This document shows, piece after piece, positions 8,976 to 17,989 of a stretch of DNA of 64,000 bases. This DNA is from Arthrobacter sp. SLBN-83. Lineage in GTDB: Bacteria; Actinomycetota; Actinomycetes; Actinomycetales; Micrococcaceae. Both the position numbers and the translations under genes were made by a program. The number at the start of each line of letters is the position of its first letter. Position 1 is the first letter of the stretch. The stretch covers positions 2,232,001 through 2,296,000 of the forward strand of contig NZ_VFMX01000001.1 in assembly GCF_006715285.1 (NCBI RefSeq), read 5' to 3'. The notes beneath the pieces are model-generated. The model ran no database searches. It saw only the letters and a program-made list of their open reading frames with translations, and had not been told where the DNA came from.

Positions 8976-9797
8976 ATGGATCCAGCAGAAATGATCATCG
9001 CGGCGGGCCAGTTCAGCGCGGGCACCGACATTGGGGAAAATACGACGACGGCAGGCCGGCTGGTTGCCCAGGCTGCGGAGGCAGGGGCGCGGCTGGTGGT
9101 CCTGCCCGAGTCCAGCCTGTACGGCACCAGCGAACCGGCGGCCGCCCTTGCCGCCGTCGCGGAGGACCTGGACGGGCCGTTTATCCGGAGTATGGCTGCG
9201 TTCGCCCGCGGCTACGGCATCGCGGTGGTGGTGGGCACCTACGAGAAGACGGCGGCCGGCCCGCCGTACAACACGCTTGTGGCCCTGGACAGCCGGGGTG
9301 ACATGCTGGGCTGCTACCGGAAGGTGCATCTCTACGATGCGTTCGGATACCGGGAGAGCGGCGGGATTACGCCGGGCAGCGCGGGCGAGCCGCTGGTCTT
9401 CACCCTGGGGGGCTTCAGCTTTGGCGCCTTCACCTGCTACGACCTCCGCTTCCCGGAGAGCGCCCGTGCCGTCGTTGATGCAGGAGCCGATGTCCTGCTG
9501 GTGCCGTCCATGTGGATCCGCGGCCCCGGGAAGGAGGACCACTGGTTAACCTTGGCCAAGGCACGGGCCATCGAGAACACGGCTTACCTCCTGGCCGCCA
9601 ACCAGGCAGGGCCGCTGGCCACCGGATTTTCGATGGCCGTGGACCCGGCAGGGGTGGTGGTGGCCAACGCCGGGGAGGAGCCGGGCCTGATCGTGGCACG
9701 ACTCAGCCGGGACCGGCTGACCCGGGTGCGCGCGCAGGTGCCGGTGCTCGAAAACCGCCGCTACGCCGTCGTACCTCTCCCTGACGCAAGGCGCTGA
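8976..9797 (+). CDS. Carbon-nitrogen hydrolase (nitrilase superfamily amidase)
   Basis: A 273-residue nitrilase-superfamily enzyme that would hydrolyse a C-N amide bond in the cytoplasm. The Glu-Lys-Cys triad is visible: Glu in VVLPESSLYG near residue 47, Lys in GCYRKVHLYD near 113, and Cys in AFTCYDLRFPE near 152. Length is typical for the amidase branch. The frame is open much further upstream, but that part is antisense to ctaC; the ATG at 8976 starts the conserved core (MIIAAGQFSAG) and has GAAAGG upstream. It diverges from ctaC. The substrate could be an omega-amide or a deaminated-glutathione-like compound, which is unproven. Confidence 0.9.
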   Translation: MDPAEMIIAAGQFSAGTDIGENTTTAGRLVAQAAEAGARLVVLPESSLYGTSEPAAALAAVAEDLDGPFIRSMAAFARGYGIAVVVGTYEKTAAGPPYNTLVALDSRGDMLGCYRKVHLYDAFGYRESGGITPGSAGEPLVFTLGGFSFGAFTCYDLRFPESARAVVDAGADVLLVPSMWIRGPGKEDHWLTLAKARAIENTAYLLAANQAGPLATGFSMAVDPAGVVVANAGEEPGLIVARLSRDRLTRVRAQVPVLENRRYAVVPLPDARR

Positions 9798-9811
9798 GCA
9801 GCCGGACGCAC

Positions 9812-9838
9812 GGCTGCCGGTGAAAATTACCGGCTGCC
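9812..9838. terminator. Bidirectional terminator-like hairpin
   Basis: GGCTGCCGGT at 9812-9821 pairs with ACCGGCTGCC at 9829-9838 (9 of 10) across a 7-base AT-rich loop. It sits between the convergent nitrilase and DUF2231 genes and overlaps the latter's stop codon. Confidence 0.65.
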
Positions 9839-10312
9839 TGCCCAGACCGATGCTGCCCCGGAATGGCCGGTTGCGATGCTTTGGTACACCAGGAAGAGTC
9901 CGGCCAGGACGCCCAGCACCGAGGTGGCGGGAAGAAGCCACCGCGCCTCCAGGAGGCCGCGCAGGCCGCGGAAGGCCGGGCGGCGGGTCAGGATCCCAGG
10001 GAAGGCTGCCACGATTTGCGCAGCCACCACCACCAGGAAGAACGCGGCGACGAAGCGCAGGAAGCTTCCCTGCTCGGCATGCTCCTCGATCAGTTTTGAG
10101 ACCGGCCTTGCCTTCTCCAGCTGTTCCCCGGCTTCCGCCGTAAGGACGGACAGCGGGACCAGGATCAGCGCCAGGACCCCCAGCGGCCAGGCCAGGTAGC
10201 GCCTGGAGCGCCGGAGCAGCGCGAAGACCACGGCTGCGAGCCCGGCCAACGGCGCCAGGACCACCACACCGTGGATCAGCAGGATGTGGGCGGGAAGGCC
10301 TGCGATCTCCAT
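9827..10312 (-). CDS. DUF2231-like integral membrane protein
   Basis: A 161-residue protein with four predicted transmembrane helices. The opening MEIAGLPAHILLIHGVVVLAPLAGL is close to the GLPAHPLLVH start of DUF2231 proteins, some of which bind haem or sit near redox genes. Its ATG overlaps the stop of the upstream VIT gene (TGATG), so the two are translationally coupled. A His in LPAHILLIH could be a metal or haem ligand, which is inference. The biochemical role is unknown. Confidence 0.75.
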   Translation of the reverse strand: MEIAGLPAHILLIHGVVVLAPLAGLAAVVFALLRRSRRYLAWPLGVLALILVPLSVLTAEAGEQLEKARPVSKLIEEHAEQGSFLRFVAAFFLVVVAAQIVAAFPGILTRRPAFRGLRGLLEARWLLPATSVLGVLAGLFLVYQSIATGHSGAASVWAGSR

Positions 10313-11031
10313 CAGGCGATCCCGGTGGTGCCCAGCAGGCTGCCAACTGCAAACGTGAAGGCCATGGCCAGCGCCCCGCCCACCACCAGCCGGATGGTGG
10401 CCTTGCGCTTGGAGCTTCCGCCGATCTTGGCGCTGACGGTGCCGGTCAGGGCCAGCGCCAGGATCACGGCAACGAAGGTGACCGGGATGCGCGCCTGTTC
10501 AGGCGGGAAGATGATGGCCAGCATCGGCAGGATGGCGCCGACGGTGAAGGCAATCGCGGAGGCGAAGGCGGCGTGCCAGGGGCTCACCACTTCCTCTTCG
10601 TCAATGTTCAGCTCGGCTGCCAGGTGGGCCTTCAGCGGGTCCTTTGCCGTCAGCTCTTCGGCCACCGTGCGGGCTGTGGCTTCGCTGAGTCCCTTGGCCT
10701 GGTAGATCCCGGCAAGTTCTTCCAACTCGCCTTCGGGATCGTCCCGCAGTTCCTGGCGTTCCTTTTCGATCAGTGCCCGCTGGCTGTCGCTCTGGCTGCT
10801 CACGGAAACGTATTCGCCCAGGGCCATGGACACCGCACCGCCCACCACCGCGGCCGTGCCGGCCACCAGGATCGGCGCAAGGTCGTTGGTGACGCCCGCG
10901 ACACCCACCACTGTTGCCGCGACGGAGACGATGCCGTCATTGGCACCGAGGACACCGGCACGCAGCCAGTTGAGGCGTGCTGCCACGCTGCTGTCGTGGG
11001 GTTCGCGGCTCAGCTTGAGAGTTTCAGACAT
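10312..11031 (-). CDS. VIT1/CCC1 family iron/manganese transporter
   Basis: A 239-residue membrane protein of the vacuolar iron transporter family, which moves Fe2+ or Mn2+ out of the cytosol. The N-terminal transmembrane segment LRAGVLGANDGIVSVAA has the family's GxxDG metal-path residues. A cytosolic helical domain rich in Glu (about residues 75-140, EKERQELRDDPEGELEELAG region) matches the metal-binding domain, and three further hydrophobic helices close the protein. The ATG at 11031 starts the conserved SETLKLSREPH region; an ATG 48 bases upstream has less support. It is coupled to the DUF2231 gene by stop-start overlap. Confidence 0.88.
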   Translation of the reverse strand: MSETLKLSREPHDSSVAARLNWLRAGVLGANDGIVSVAATVVGVAGVTNDLAPILVAGTAAVVGGAVSMALGEYVSVSSQSDSQRALIEKERQELRDDPEGELEELAGIYQAKGLSEATARTVAEELTAKDPLKAHLAAELNIDEEEVVSPWHAAFASAIAFTVGAILPMLAIIFPPEQARIPVTFVAVILALALTGTVSAKIGGSSKRKATIRLVVGGALAMAFTFAVGSLLGTTGIA

Positions 11032-11109
11032 GCTGGCAGTAAAGCACTGCACGGAACCCCACGCCACGAAGGTTTGCATCCCCTAACCGCCGTGGCAGGG
11101 AACCAGGCG

Positions 11110-12459
11110 TCAGGCGGGGGACACCCGGAACCGCAGCGCGAAGTGGTTCAGCGTTCCGGGCAGGGGCCGGTCCGGGGACAGGCGGTGGGACTCCAAGGTG
11201 AAGGTGCTCTCCTGCAGAAGGCGGGCCAGCAGGGCACCGGTCAGCAGCAGCACCAGCTGCCGGCCGGGGCAGCGCGCGGGTCCGTCGCTGAAGGGAACCA
11301 CTCCCCAGTCTTCGGGTTCCCCGGGGCGGGCCTCGTCGTGCTGCAGCCAAAGGCCAGGGTCGAAGGAATCGGCCTGCGTGAGGCGCCGGCCGTCCCGGTG
11401 AAAGTAAGGGGCAAAGACCAGCACGCCGCAACGGGCCGGCATGGTTCCGTTCTCCCAGGCGACTTCCCGGGTGGTCTGGCGCAGGATCATGGGGGTGGTG
11501 GGCCACAGCCGCAGGGACTCCAGCACGCAGGCCCGCAGGAACGGCAGGTTCCGGCCACCGGATTGGTCAGCGGCAACTTCCTCCCGCGCCCGTGCGGTGT
11601 GACCCGGGTGCCTGGCCAGGAGCGCCAGGGTACGGAACGCCGCCATTCCCGCCGGTTCGAACGCGAACAGCCACTGCGGCACCTGGTCGCTGGGCGCGGA
11701 CTGGTCCGAGTCCGGCCGCCCCCGCAGCGCGGAGGCCAGGGTGCCGGGCGGAGCGGCATCGATCCCGGCGCGCACGCGCCCCAGGAATTCCGTCCTGACG
11801 CTGCGGCGGCGCGGCTTCAGGCCGGACCAGTTGGCGTCCTTCCGGAGCCGGGCCAGCATGTCCGTGAGTTCGACGTCCTCCCTCGCCGCATCGCCGAAAA
11901 CCACCCGCCGGACCGCCCGGTGCCACGCGGCGGTGAACAGCGGCCAGTCCAGGGTCCCCACGGCCGGGCCGCCGTCGGCCATGGCCGCAAGCAGCAGGGC
12001 GTCGGCTTCCTCTTCTAGGACCGGCAGGAAGGAATCAGCGAAACGGTGGACCGGGCTGGCAGTATCCAGCGCCTGCTCCTGCAGCGCCCGCCGCAGCGTC
12101 CTGTCGGTGCCGGTGGAAACCAGCACGTTACGTGGCTCAAAGTGCGCCAGCGCGCCGCGTTTTTCGCTGCTCGCGGGCGAGAAGGGGTCCGGCGACTCCG
12201 CCAGGACCCGGTGGAGCTGGTCGGGGCGCAGGACCACGGCCTGTTTCCTGAAGGGCAGCCGGAGCAGCAGCGGCCCCGCCGGATACTTGGCGTCCAGCTT
12301 CTGCATCCGCGCCACCGCGCGCCGGTCCAGGCCCAGCCGCTCGGCCAGGGCCTCAACCCGCGGCCGCCGGATCAGGGGACCCTTGGCCGCCGTCGGAATG
12401 AAGACGTCCATGAGGAAAGCTGCCGTCTCGCCGATGCCGGCGCGTGGAATGGAATGCAT
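11110..12459 (-). CDS. Cytochrome P450
   Basis: A 449-residue P450 mono-oxygenase or peroxygenase. The haem-thiolate loop FSDGPARCPGRQL is near residue 393, the ExxR motif is in LESLRLWP near 305, and the PERF-like region is altered to DSFDPGLWL. In the I-helix (LFAFEPAGMAAFRTL) the usual acid-Thr pair is Glu-Pro: the proton-relay Thr is absent. I chose the ATG at 12459 with GGCAGG upstream. No ferredoxin or reductase gene is adjacent. It is leftward, and the small genes at 12585-13078 lie upstream on the same strand. The substrate is unknown. Confidence 0.9.
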   Translation of the reverse strand: MHSIPRAGIGETAAFLMDVFIPTAAKGPLIRRPRVEALAERLGLDRRAVARMQKLDAKYPAGPLLLRLPFRKQAVVLRPDQLHRVLAESPDPFSPASSEKRGALAHFEPRNVLVSTGTDRTLRRALQEQALDTASPVHRFADSFLPVLEEEADALLLAAMADGGPAVGTLDWPLFTAAWHRAVRRVVFGDAAREDVELTDMLARLRKDANWSGLKPRRRSVRTEFLGRVRAGIDAAPPGTLASALRGRPDSDQSAPSDQVPQWLFAFEPAGMAAFRTLALLARHPGHTARAREEVAADQSGGRNLPFLRACVLESLRLWPTTPMILRQTTREVAWENGTMPARCGVLVFAPYFHRDGRRLTQADSFDPGLWLQHDEARPGEPEDWGVVPFSDGPARCPGRQLVLLLTGALLARLLQESTFTLESHRLSPDRPLPGTLNHFALRFRVSPA

Positions 12460-12584
12460 GGGTACCTGCCTTGGCTTGGGCTGTCTCAAGGACGACGTAC
12501 CCGCTTGCTGCCCCAAATCCCGGCAGGGCCCAAACGCGGCCGGGCATGGTCCTCCCAAACCGGTCCAGTTCGAGCCAAGGCAGC

Positions 12585-12824
12585 TCAGTCCAGTCCGTAG
12601 CTTTCCTGGTCCGGTACCTCGATCTGGAACCCGCAGGCGCAGCGCAGCACCTTGGTGGCCAGGTATACGCCCAAGGTGTCCGGCAGCTGGCCGTAGGTGC
12701 CGTGGATGCTTCGCATCTCCGCTCCGGTGGCAGTCATTACCTCGCCGCAGTGGACATACCGGCCGTCGCGGACCAGTACGTCGGGAGTAGTCCGGCGGGG
12801 GCTCCCGTGGTAGCCGCTCATCAC
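12585..12824 (-). CDS. Hypothetical 79-residue protein with Cys-rich C-terminus
   Basis: The protein starts MMSGYHGSPRRTTPDVLV and contains HCGE near residue 26 and CACGF near 63, which together could form a zinc ribbon-like site. No family is recognised. Its ATG overlaps the stop of the 12821 gene by 4 bp (ATGA), so the two are translated as a pair. It is 125 bp upstream of the P450 gene on the same strand. Confidence 0.6.
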   Translation of the reverse strand: MMSGYHGSPRRTTPDVLVRDGRYVHCGEVMTATGAEMRSIHGTYGQLPDTLGVYLATKVLRCACGFQIEVPDQESYGLD

Positions 12825-13078
12825 GCGACTGCGGGGTAGCTGCAGAGGATATAGTCGGCCGCGGCCGGGCCGGTCATCCGTAGTCCGGAGTTCCGGACGT
12901 CAACGCCGCAGCGCAGCATGCCGGCCCGGAACGCCTGGTCAGACTTTGGGGCGAGGCCATTCAGCGCTGCCCAGCTGACGTAGAGGCCGTAAAGGCAATC
13001 GGGACCAACGTGGGATTCACCCGAGGGATCGGGGGCGGTTGCTTCATTAAGGAATTGCTGGAATTGCGAGGACGCCAT
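12821..13078 (-). CDS. Small conserved protein, paralogue of the gene at 2142-2396
   Basis: An 85-residue protein (MASSQFQQFLNEAT...) that matches the 84-residue protein at 2142 along its whole length, including D.LYGLY.SW and AAADYILCSYPA. Two dispersed copies in one 64-kb window, each next to different genes, suggest a small lineage-specific family. It is the first gene of a leftward pair with the 79-residue Cys protein (4-bp overlap). No function is known to me. Confidence 0.68.
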   Translation of the reverse strand: MASSQFQQFLNEATAPDPSGESHVGPDCLYGLYVSWAALNGLAPKSDQAFRAGMLRCGVDVRNSGLRMTGPAAADYILCSYPAVA

Positions 13079-13321
13079 TGTGGGTCACTTCCGCTCCTGC
13101 ATAATTGCCACCGGCGGACTACAGCAGCTGCTCTTACCGGCCTTTGCAGAAGTTCCGGGGAGGACGGGCCATGATCCCCGTCACAGTTCCCAATCTACGC
13201 GCCCGCAGGGCGAAAGTACAGCGGGAGCAATTGCGGCAGCGCAACCGCACCCCTTCCCACGGATTGGTAAGGCTGCTTATTATATTGTTTCCTTTCGACG
13301 GCAGATATGGAGAACAACGAG

Positions 13322-13660
13322 ATGAACGATTCACCCCTGCACAAGGAACTGCCGCTTCCCGACTATGACCACCTTCCCGTCGGCACCCTCCCCACGCGCA
13401 TCAACGGGCTGGATGAAGCGGACGTTGCCCAGCTGGTCACCTACGAGAAGGCGCACGGAAACCGGCTACCCATCCTGCAGATCCTGGAGAAGCGGCTGCA
13501 GGACCTGCAAAACGGTGCGGAGCCCAGCGGTTCCCGGAATCCGACCGCCCCGGAGGTCCAGGGCAATCCCGAGACCCCGCAGCCGTCCTCCGTCCCCGGA
13601 CCCCCGGTGAACCCACCGTCCCAGGGCGATCCCACCAACCCGGCACAACCCCGCAAATGA
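13322..13660 (+). CDS. Conserved actinobacterial hypothetical protein with Pro-rich tail
   Basis: The N-terminal half (about residues 5-60) carries ELPLPDYDHLPVGTLPTRI followed by LDEADVAQLVTYEKAHGNRLP, a small conserved helical domain I have seen in actinobacterial proteins of unknown function. The C-terminal half is a disordered Pro/Gln/Gly-rich tail. I prefer the ATG at 13322, because GGAG at 13309-13312 is correctly spaced for it, over the ATG at 13307, giving 112 residues. Its stop overlaps the start of the M20 peptidase by 4 bp, so the two are coupled. An AT-rich stretch near 13276-13292 is a possible promoter. Confidence 0.65.
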   Translation: MNDSPLHKELPLPDYDHLPVGTLPTRINGLDEADVAQLVTYEKAHGNRLPILQILEKRLQDLQNGAEPSGSRNPTAPEVQGNPETPQPSSVPGPPVNPPSQGDPTNPAQPRK

Positions 13661-15183
13661 CCGGCGGAACGGGCAGGGACATGCAGGACACCCAGGGCTC
13701 CGGCGGCAGGCACGACGGCGCCCCGGACCTTCGTGCCTTTGTCCGTTCCAGGGAGGCGGAGCTGGAGCGGCGGCTGGCTGAGTGGGTGCGGATCCCGGGC
13801 ATCCTGGGCGCCCCCGAACACAGCCAGGACCTGCTCCGGTCGGCCAACTGGCTGGCCGGCGAATTCCGGGAAGTAGGCTTCCCCGTGGCGGAAGTCCTGC
13901 CCACGGGAGAGTCCTACACGGTATACGCGGAGTGGTGCCAGGCTCCGGGAGCACCCACCGTGCTGGTCTACAGCCACCACGACGTCCGGGCTGTCCGGCC
14001 GGAAAACTGGGCACTCACGGCACCGTTCGAACCCATACTCCGCGAGGGCCGGCTTTATGGCAGGGGCAGCTCGGACGCCAAGGGCCAGATCCTGGTGCAC
14101 CTTGAAGCTGTCCGCGCCCACCTGGCCGCCGGCGCGACCGGCGCCGGCGGGACCGGTACCAGTCCGGACACGGTTGCCGGCCCGGACCCTGCCCCCAAGG
14201 TCAACCTGAAGTTCCTGGTTGAAGGCGAAGAGGAAGGCGGCTCGCCCAACTTGGCCAAACTGCTGGAGGACCACACGGACCGGTTCGCCGCGGACCTGGT
14301 CCTTTTCTCCGACACCCTCCTCTGGGACGCCGCGTATCCCGCCGTCTGCGTGAGCCTGCGCGGCATGCTGAGCGCGCACCTGGAGGTGTACGGGCCGGAG
14401 CGGGACGTGCACAGTGGCGCCGTGTCCGGGAACGCGCCCAACCCCGCCTTCGAGCTCGGCCGGCTGCTGGGACTCATGCACCACCAGGACGGCAGGGTTG
14501 CCGTCCCCGGTTTCTATGACGACGTGGAGCCGCTTCCCGCCGACCTCCGCAACGCCCTCAAGGACCTGCCCTTCACTGAGGAGGACTGGCTGGCCCGCTC
14601 CGAAACCGGTGCCATCACCGGTGAGAAGGGGTATACGGTGCTGGAGCGGCTGTGGCTGCGGCCCGCCGTCGAGGTCACCTCCATCATCGCAGGCGACCCA
14701 CTGGGCGTATCCCGCGCCGCTGTCCCGGCCGTTGCCTCAGCGGACCTCAGCTTCCGCACGGTCCCCGGCCAGCGGGCGGAGAAAATCGCCGGGCAGCTGC
14801 AGGAGTGGGTGGCCGCCACCATCGGCGACGCCTACAGCTTCAGCCTGATCCCGGACTTGGAAACAGCCCAGGAACCTTACCGCACACCGGACCACCCCGC
14901 CGTCGCAGCCCTTGAAAAGGCCATGGCAGCGGGGTTCCGCGCCGAGCGGACGGGCCGCATGGGCAACGCCGGCGGCGGGCCCGCCGAACTGCTCAGCCGC
15001 ACCTTGGCCGCGCCGGTGCTGTTCTTCGGCACGGGGCTGGTGGAGGATCACTGGCACGACAGCGACGAGAGCGCCGGCCTTGACGTCCTGATGAACGGGG
15101 CAGTCACGCTGGCCTGCTTCTGGGAGGAACTTGCAGCGAAGCAAGGGATAGGGGACGACGACGATGGACACTTACGGCAATGA
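13657..15183 (+). CDS. M20 family metallopeptidase (dipeptidase/carboxypeptidase type)
   Basis: A 508-residue cytoplasmic zinc peptidase. Metal ligands are visible: His and Asp in YSHHDVRA near residue 110, Asp in GRGSSDAKGQ near 142, the catalytic Glu pair in VEGEEEGGSPN near 190, and the last His in DHWHDSDE near 467. A dimerisation (lid) domain lies about 230-385. An alternative start is the ATG at 13681. It overlaps the preceding small gene by 4 bp and the following ligase gene by 20 bp, so three genes are probably co-transcribed. The peptide substrate is unknown; proximity to a glutamate-cysteine ligase suggests gamma-glutamyl or Cys-containing dipeptides as a possibility. Confidence 0.92.
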   Translation: MTGGTGRDMQDTQGSGGRHDGAPDLRAFVRSREAELERRLAEWVRIPGILGAPEHSQDLLRSANWLAGEFREVGFPVAEVLPTGESYTVYAEWCQAPGAPTVLVYSHHDVRAVRPENWALTAPFEPILREGRLYGRGSSDAKGQILVHLEAVRAHLAAGATGAGGTGTSPDTVAGPDPAPKVNLKFLVEGEEEGGSPNLAKLLEDHTDRFAADLVLFSDTLLWDAAYPAVCVSLRGMLSAHLEVYGPERDVHSGAVSGNAPNPAFELGRLLGLMHHQDGRVAVPGFYDDVEPLPADLRNALKDLPFTEEDWLARSETGAITGEKGYTVLERLWLRPAVEVTSIIAGDPLGVSRAAVPAVASADLSFRTVPGQRAEKIAGQLQEWVAATIGDAYSFSLIPDLETAQEPYRTPDHPAVAALEKAMAAGFRAERTGRMGNAGGGPAELLSRTLAAPVLFFGTGLVEDHWHDSDESAGLDVLMNGAVTLACFWEELAAKQGIGDDDDGHLRQ

Positions 15184-16309
15184 CGGCACCGGCGGCGCGG
15201 GTGCAGGCAGGCGGACGTTCGGGATCGAAGAGGAGCTGTTGCTGGTAGACCCCGCCACGGGGGAAGCGGTGCCGTTGGCGGGCGCCCTCCTGGACCTGTA
15301 CGTGCGTCCGCTGGAGGTTGCGTCAGGGCCCGTCCTGACGGCCGAATTCCAGCAGGAAATGATCGAGGTGGTCACGCCGCCGCACGCCACCCTGGCAAGC
15401 CTCGAGCAGGACATCATCGCCGGCCGGGCCATCGCCCACCAGGCCGCCGAGGACGTGGGTGTCAGGGTGGCCGCGCTGGGCACCTCACCATTGCCCGCCG
15501 ATCCCCATCCGGTACAGCTCCGGAGGTTCCGGGCGATGGCCGAAGAGTATGGGCTGACGGCAAGGGAGCAGCTCACGTGCGGATGCCACATCCACGTCTC
15601 GGTGGAGTCGCCCGAGGAAGCCGTGGCCGTGCTGGACCGGATGCGCAACTGGTTGCCGGTACTGATTGCGCTCAGCGCCAACTCCCCGTTCTGGCATGGG
15701 GTAGACAGCGGTTACGCCAGTTACCGCTCGCAGGTGTGGAACCGCTGGCCGTCCGCGGGGCCGCTGGAAATCCTGGGCAGCCCGGACGCCTACCACCAAC
15801 TGGTGCACGACATGGTGAGCACCGGCGTGGCCCTGGACGAGGGCATGATCTACTTCGACGCCCGCCTCTCGCGGCACTATCCCACCGTGGAGATCCGCCT
15901 GGCCGATGTCTGCCTTCGGCCGGGGAACACCGTCCTGCTCGCCGGCCTGGCCAGGGCGCTGGTGGAAACCGCCGCACGGGAATGGCGGGAGGGGATTGAG
16001 CCCGTGGCCGTCCCTTCTGCGCTGCTCCGGCTGGCGGCCTGGAAAGCCAGCCGCTGGGGCCTCCGGGGTGAGCTGCTCGATCCGCACACGCACCGCCCGG
16101 CGCCCGCACTCGCCGTCGTGAATTCCCTGCTGCACCACATCCGTGGGGCACTGGAGGACATGGGGGACCTGCGCCGGGTGGAGGACCTGGTGGACCGGCT
16201 GCTCGCCGAGGGCACCGGCGCGGTCCGCCAAATAGAGGTGCTGCACCGCACCGGGGACCTGGAACGCGTGGTGGAGGACGCCGCCAACTGCACGGTTTCC
16301 ACGTCCTAG
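15164..16309 (+). CDS. Carboxylate-amine ligase, YbdK/glutamate-cysteine ligase type 2
   Basis: A 381-residue ATP-dependent ligase of the GCS2/YbdK family, which joins the gamma-carboxyl of glutamate (or another acid) to an amine such as cysteine. Family signatures are RTFGIEEELLLVDPATGE at residues 17-34, a conserved CGCHIHVSVE segment near 138, and YPTVEIRLADVCLRPGN near 240. The start overlaps the M20 peptidase by 20 bp. Actinobacteria use mycothiol rather than glutathione, so the physiological product is uncertain; a weak gamma-glutamylcysteine ligase activity is known for the E. coli member. Confidence 0.9.
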   Translation: MDTYGNDGTGGAGAGRRTFGIEEELLLVDPATGEAVPLAGALLDLYVRPLEVASGPVLTAEFQQEMIEVVTPPHATLASLEQDIIAGRAIAHQAAEDVGVRVAALGTSPLPADPHPVQLRRFRAMAEEYGLTAREQLTCGCHIHVSVESPEEAVAVLDRMRNWLPVLIALSANSPFWHGVDSGYASYRSQVWNRWPSAGPLEILGSPDAYHQLVHDMVSTGVALDEGMIYFDARLSRHYPTVEIRLADVCLRPGNTVLLAGLARALVETAAREWREGIEPVAVPSALLRLAAWKASRWGLRGELLDPHTHRPAPALAVVNSLLHHIRGALEDMGDLRRVEDLVDRLLAEGTGAVRQIEVLHRTGDLERVVEDAANCTVSTS

Positions 16310-16441
16310 CTGCACTAACCGGACGCCCTTGACCCCCTACAGTACGGGGCGTATACCGAGAGAATCATCATGCTGGCCCCCGCTGGGCCCTGTATGGAGC
16401 CGGCTGCCCCTGGTCTTCAACACAAAATAAATGGAGTTGTG

Positions 16442-17950
16442 ATGGGTAGCGATCGTTTCGACGTGCTCCGCGAACAGGTCCGCGGGCAGGTTATCGAAGA
16501 GGACGACGCAGAGTACGAGGCCGCGCGGCTCGTGTTCAACGGGATGATTGACCGACGTCCCGCGGCAGTCCTGCGGGTATCCCAGGTGGCGGACGTTCTG
16601 GCGGCCGTCCGGTTCGCCCGGGGCCTGGACATTGAGGTTGCCTTGCGCGGCGGCGGGCACAGTGCACCAGGATTCGGAACGGTCGACGGCGGCCTGGTCC
16701 TTGACTTCTCGGCCCGCCGGGGAGTGCGCGTCGACCCGGTGGCAAGGTTGGCCCGGGTGGAGCCTGGTGCGACGTGGGCAGACTACAACCACGCCACGCA
16801 CGCATTCGGGCTGGCCAGCACAGGCGGCATCATTGGCACGACCGGGGTCGCCGGCCTCACCCTTGGCGGCGGGATTGGATACCTTTCCCGTAAGTACGGG
16901 CTGGCGTGCGACAACCTCGTTTCTGCAGATGTAGTCCTTGCCGACGGAACCTTTGTTACTGCCAGCGAAGCCGAAAACGTCGACCTCTTCTGGGCGCTCC
17001 GCGGCGGAAGCGGCAACTTCGGTGTGGTCACGTCCATGGAGTTCCGGCTGCACCCGGTGGACATGGTCCATATCGGTCTCATCTTCTTCGATGCTGCGAT
17101 GGGAGCCCAAGTTGGGGCGGCCTACCGCGAATGGATTGCCGCCGAACCCGAAGAAATGGGCGCCTTCCTGGGCTTCCATCTAGGTCCTCCGGTTCCCTTC
17201 CTTCCCGAGGAATGGCACGGGAAGCCCGTCGCCGTGATCGCGGGCATGTGGACGGGCGATCTTGACGCGGGACCCTCGCACTGGCAAGCCATGCTGGACG
17301 CCGGACCCGCACTGGGAAGTTTCTTCGCACCGATGCCGTACCCCGCGCTCAACATCATGTTCGATGGGCTCAGCGGTATCCCTGGGCTGCAGGGCTACTG
17401 GAAGGCCGACTTCCTTCGGACCCTCAGCGACGACGCACTCCGGACCGCCGTTCAGTTCGCTCCAGGCATTCCCAGCGTCCACTCGGCCAACCATTACTAT
17501 CCGATCGACGGCGCAGTCCAGCGGGTGGCACCCGAAGCAACCGCCTTTGCCTACCGTGATGTCAACTTTGCACCTGTCATCGCCGGCCAGTGGCCCGAGC
17601 CGTCCGAGAACGATAACAACATCGCCTGGGTGCGGGAGTACTGGGCCGCGCTCCACGAGTATTCGGAGCCCGGCGGATACCTCAACTTCCAGGACGCGGA
17701 CGATCAGTCCAGGATTGAGGACACCCTCGGGTCAAACTATGCGCGTCTGGCCGAGCTTAAGGCCAAGTACGACCCCGATAACTTCTTCCATATCAACCAG
17801 AACATCAAGCCCGCCGTCGCCGGGGGCGCCCCGGCTGCCGTGCCGATGCAGCCGTCCGCCGTGCTGCAGGCCGAAGCAGTCCCGGAGGAGGCACAGCAGG
17901 CGGACGCCGCGCCGCCCAAAGCAAATCCGGCGGAGGGGGCGGCGCCGTAG
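16442..17950 (+). CDS. FAD-linked oxidase, berberine-bridge-enzyme-like
   Basis: A 502-residue flavoprotein with a PCMH-type FAD-binding domain. The GGGHS motif near residue 75 carries the His that is usually covalently linked to FAD. GTTGVAGLTLGGGIGYLSR follows, with no Cys at the second attachment position of bicovalent members. The C-terminal BBE motif KAKYDPDNFFHINQNI is near residue 455. The last 45 residues are an Ala/Pro-rich tail not needed for the fold. I chose the ATG at 16442, which follows GGAGTTGTG. It would oxidise an alcohol, sugar or alkaloid-type substrate with O2; the actual substrate is unknown. Confidence 0.9.
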   Translation: MGSDRFDVLREQVRGQVIEEDDAEYEAARLVFNGMIDRRPAAVLRVSQVADVLAAVRFARGLDIEVALRGGGHSAPGFGTVDGGLVLDFSARRGVRVDPVARLARVEPGATWADYNHATHAFGLASTGGIIGTTGVAGLTLGGGIGYLSRKYGLACDNLVSADVVLADGTFVTASEAENVDLFWALRGGSGNFGVVTSMEFRLHPVDMVHIGLIFFDAAMGAQVGAAYREWIAAEPEEMGAFLGFHLGPPVPFLPEEWHGKPVAVIAGMWTGDLDAGPSHWQAMLDAGPALGSFFAPMPYPALNIMFDGLSGIPGLQGYWKADFLRTLSDDALRTAVQFAPGIPSVHSANHYYPIDGAVQRVAPEATAFAYRDVNFAPVIAGQWPEPSENDNNIAWVREYWAALHEYSEPGGYLNFQDADDQSRIEDTLGSNYARLAELKAKYDPDNFFHINQNIKPAVAGGAPAAVPMQPSAVLQAEAVPEEAQQADAAPPKANPAEGAAP

Positions 17951-17989
17951 GGCCTTCAAGGCGCAGCGGTTCCAGGGCCGGAGAAGCAG

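Noticed and set aside
10573..12018. Rightward open frame of 481 codons
   Set aside because: It crosses two unrelated leftward genes (VIT transporter and P450) in antisense, so it cannot be one gene.
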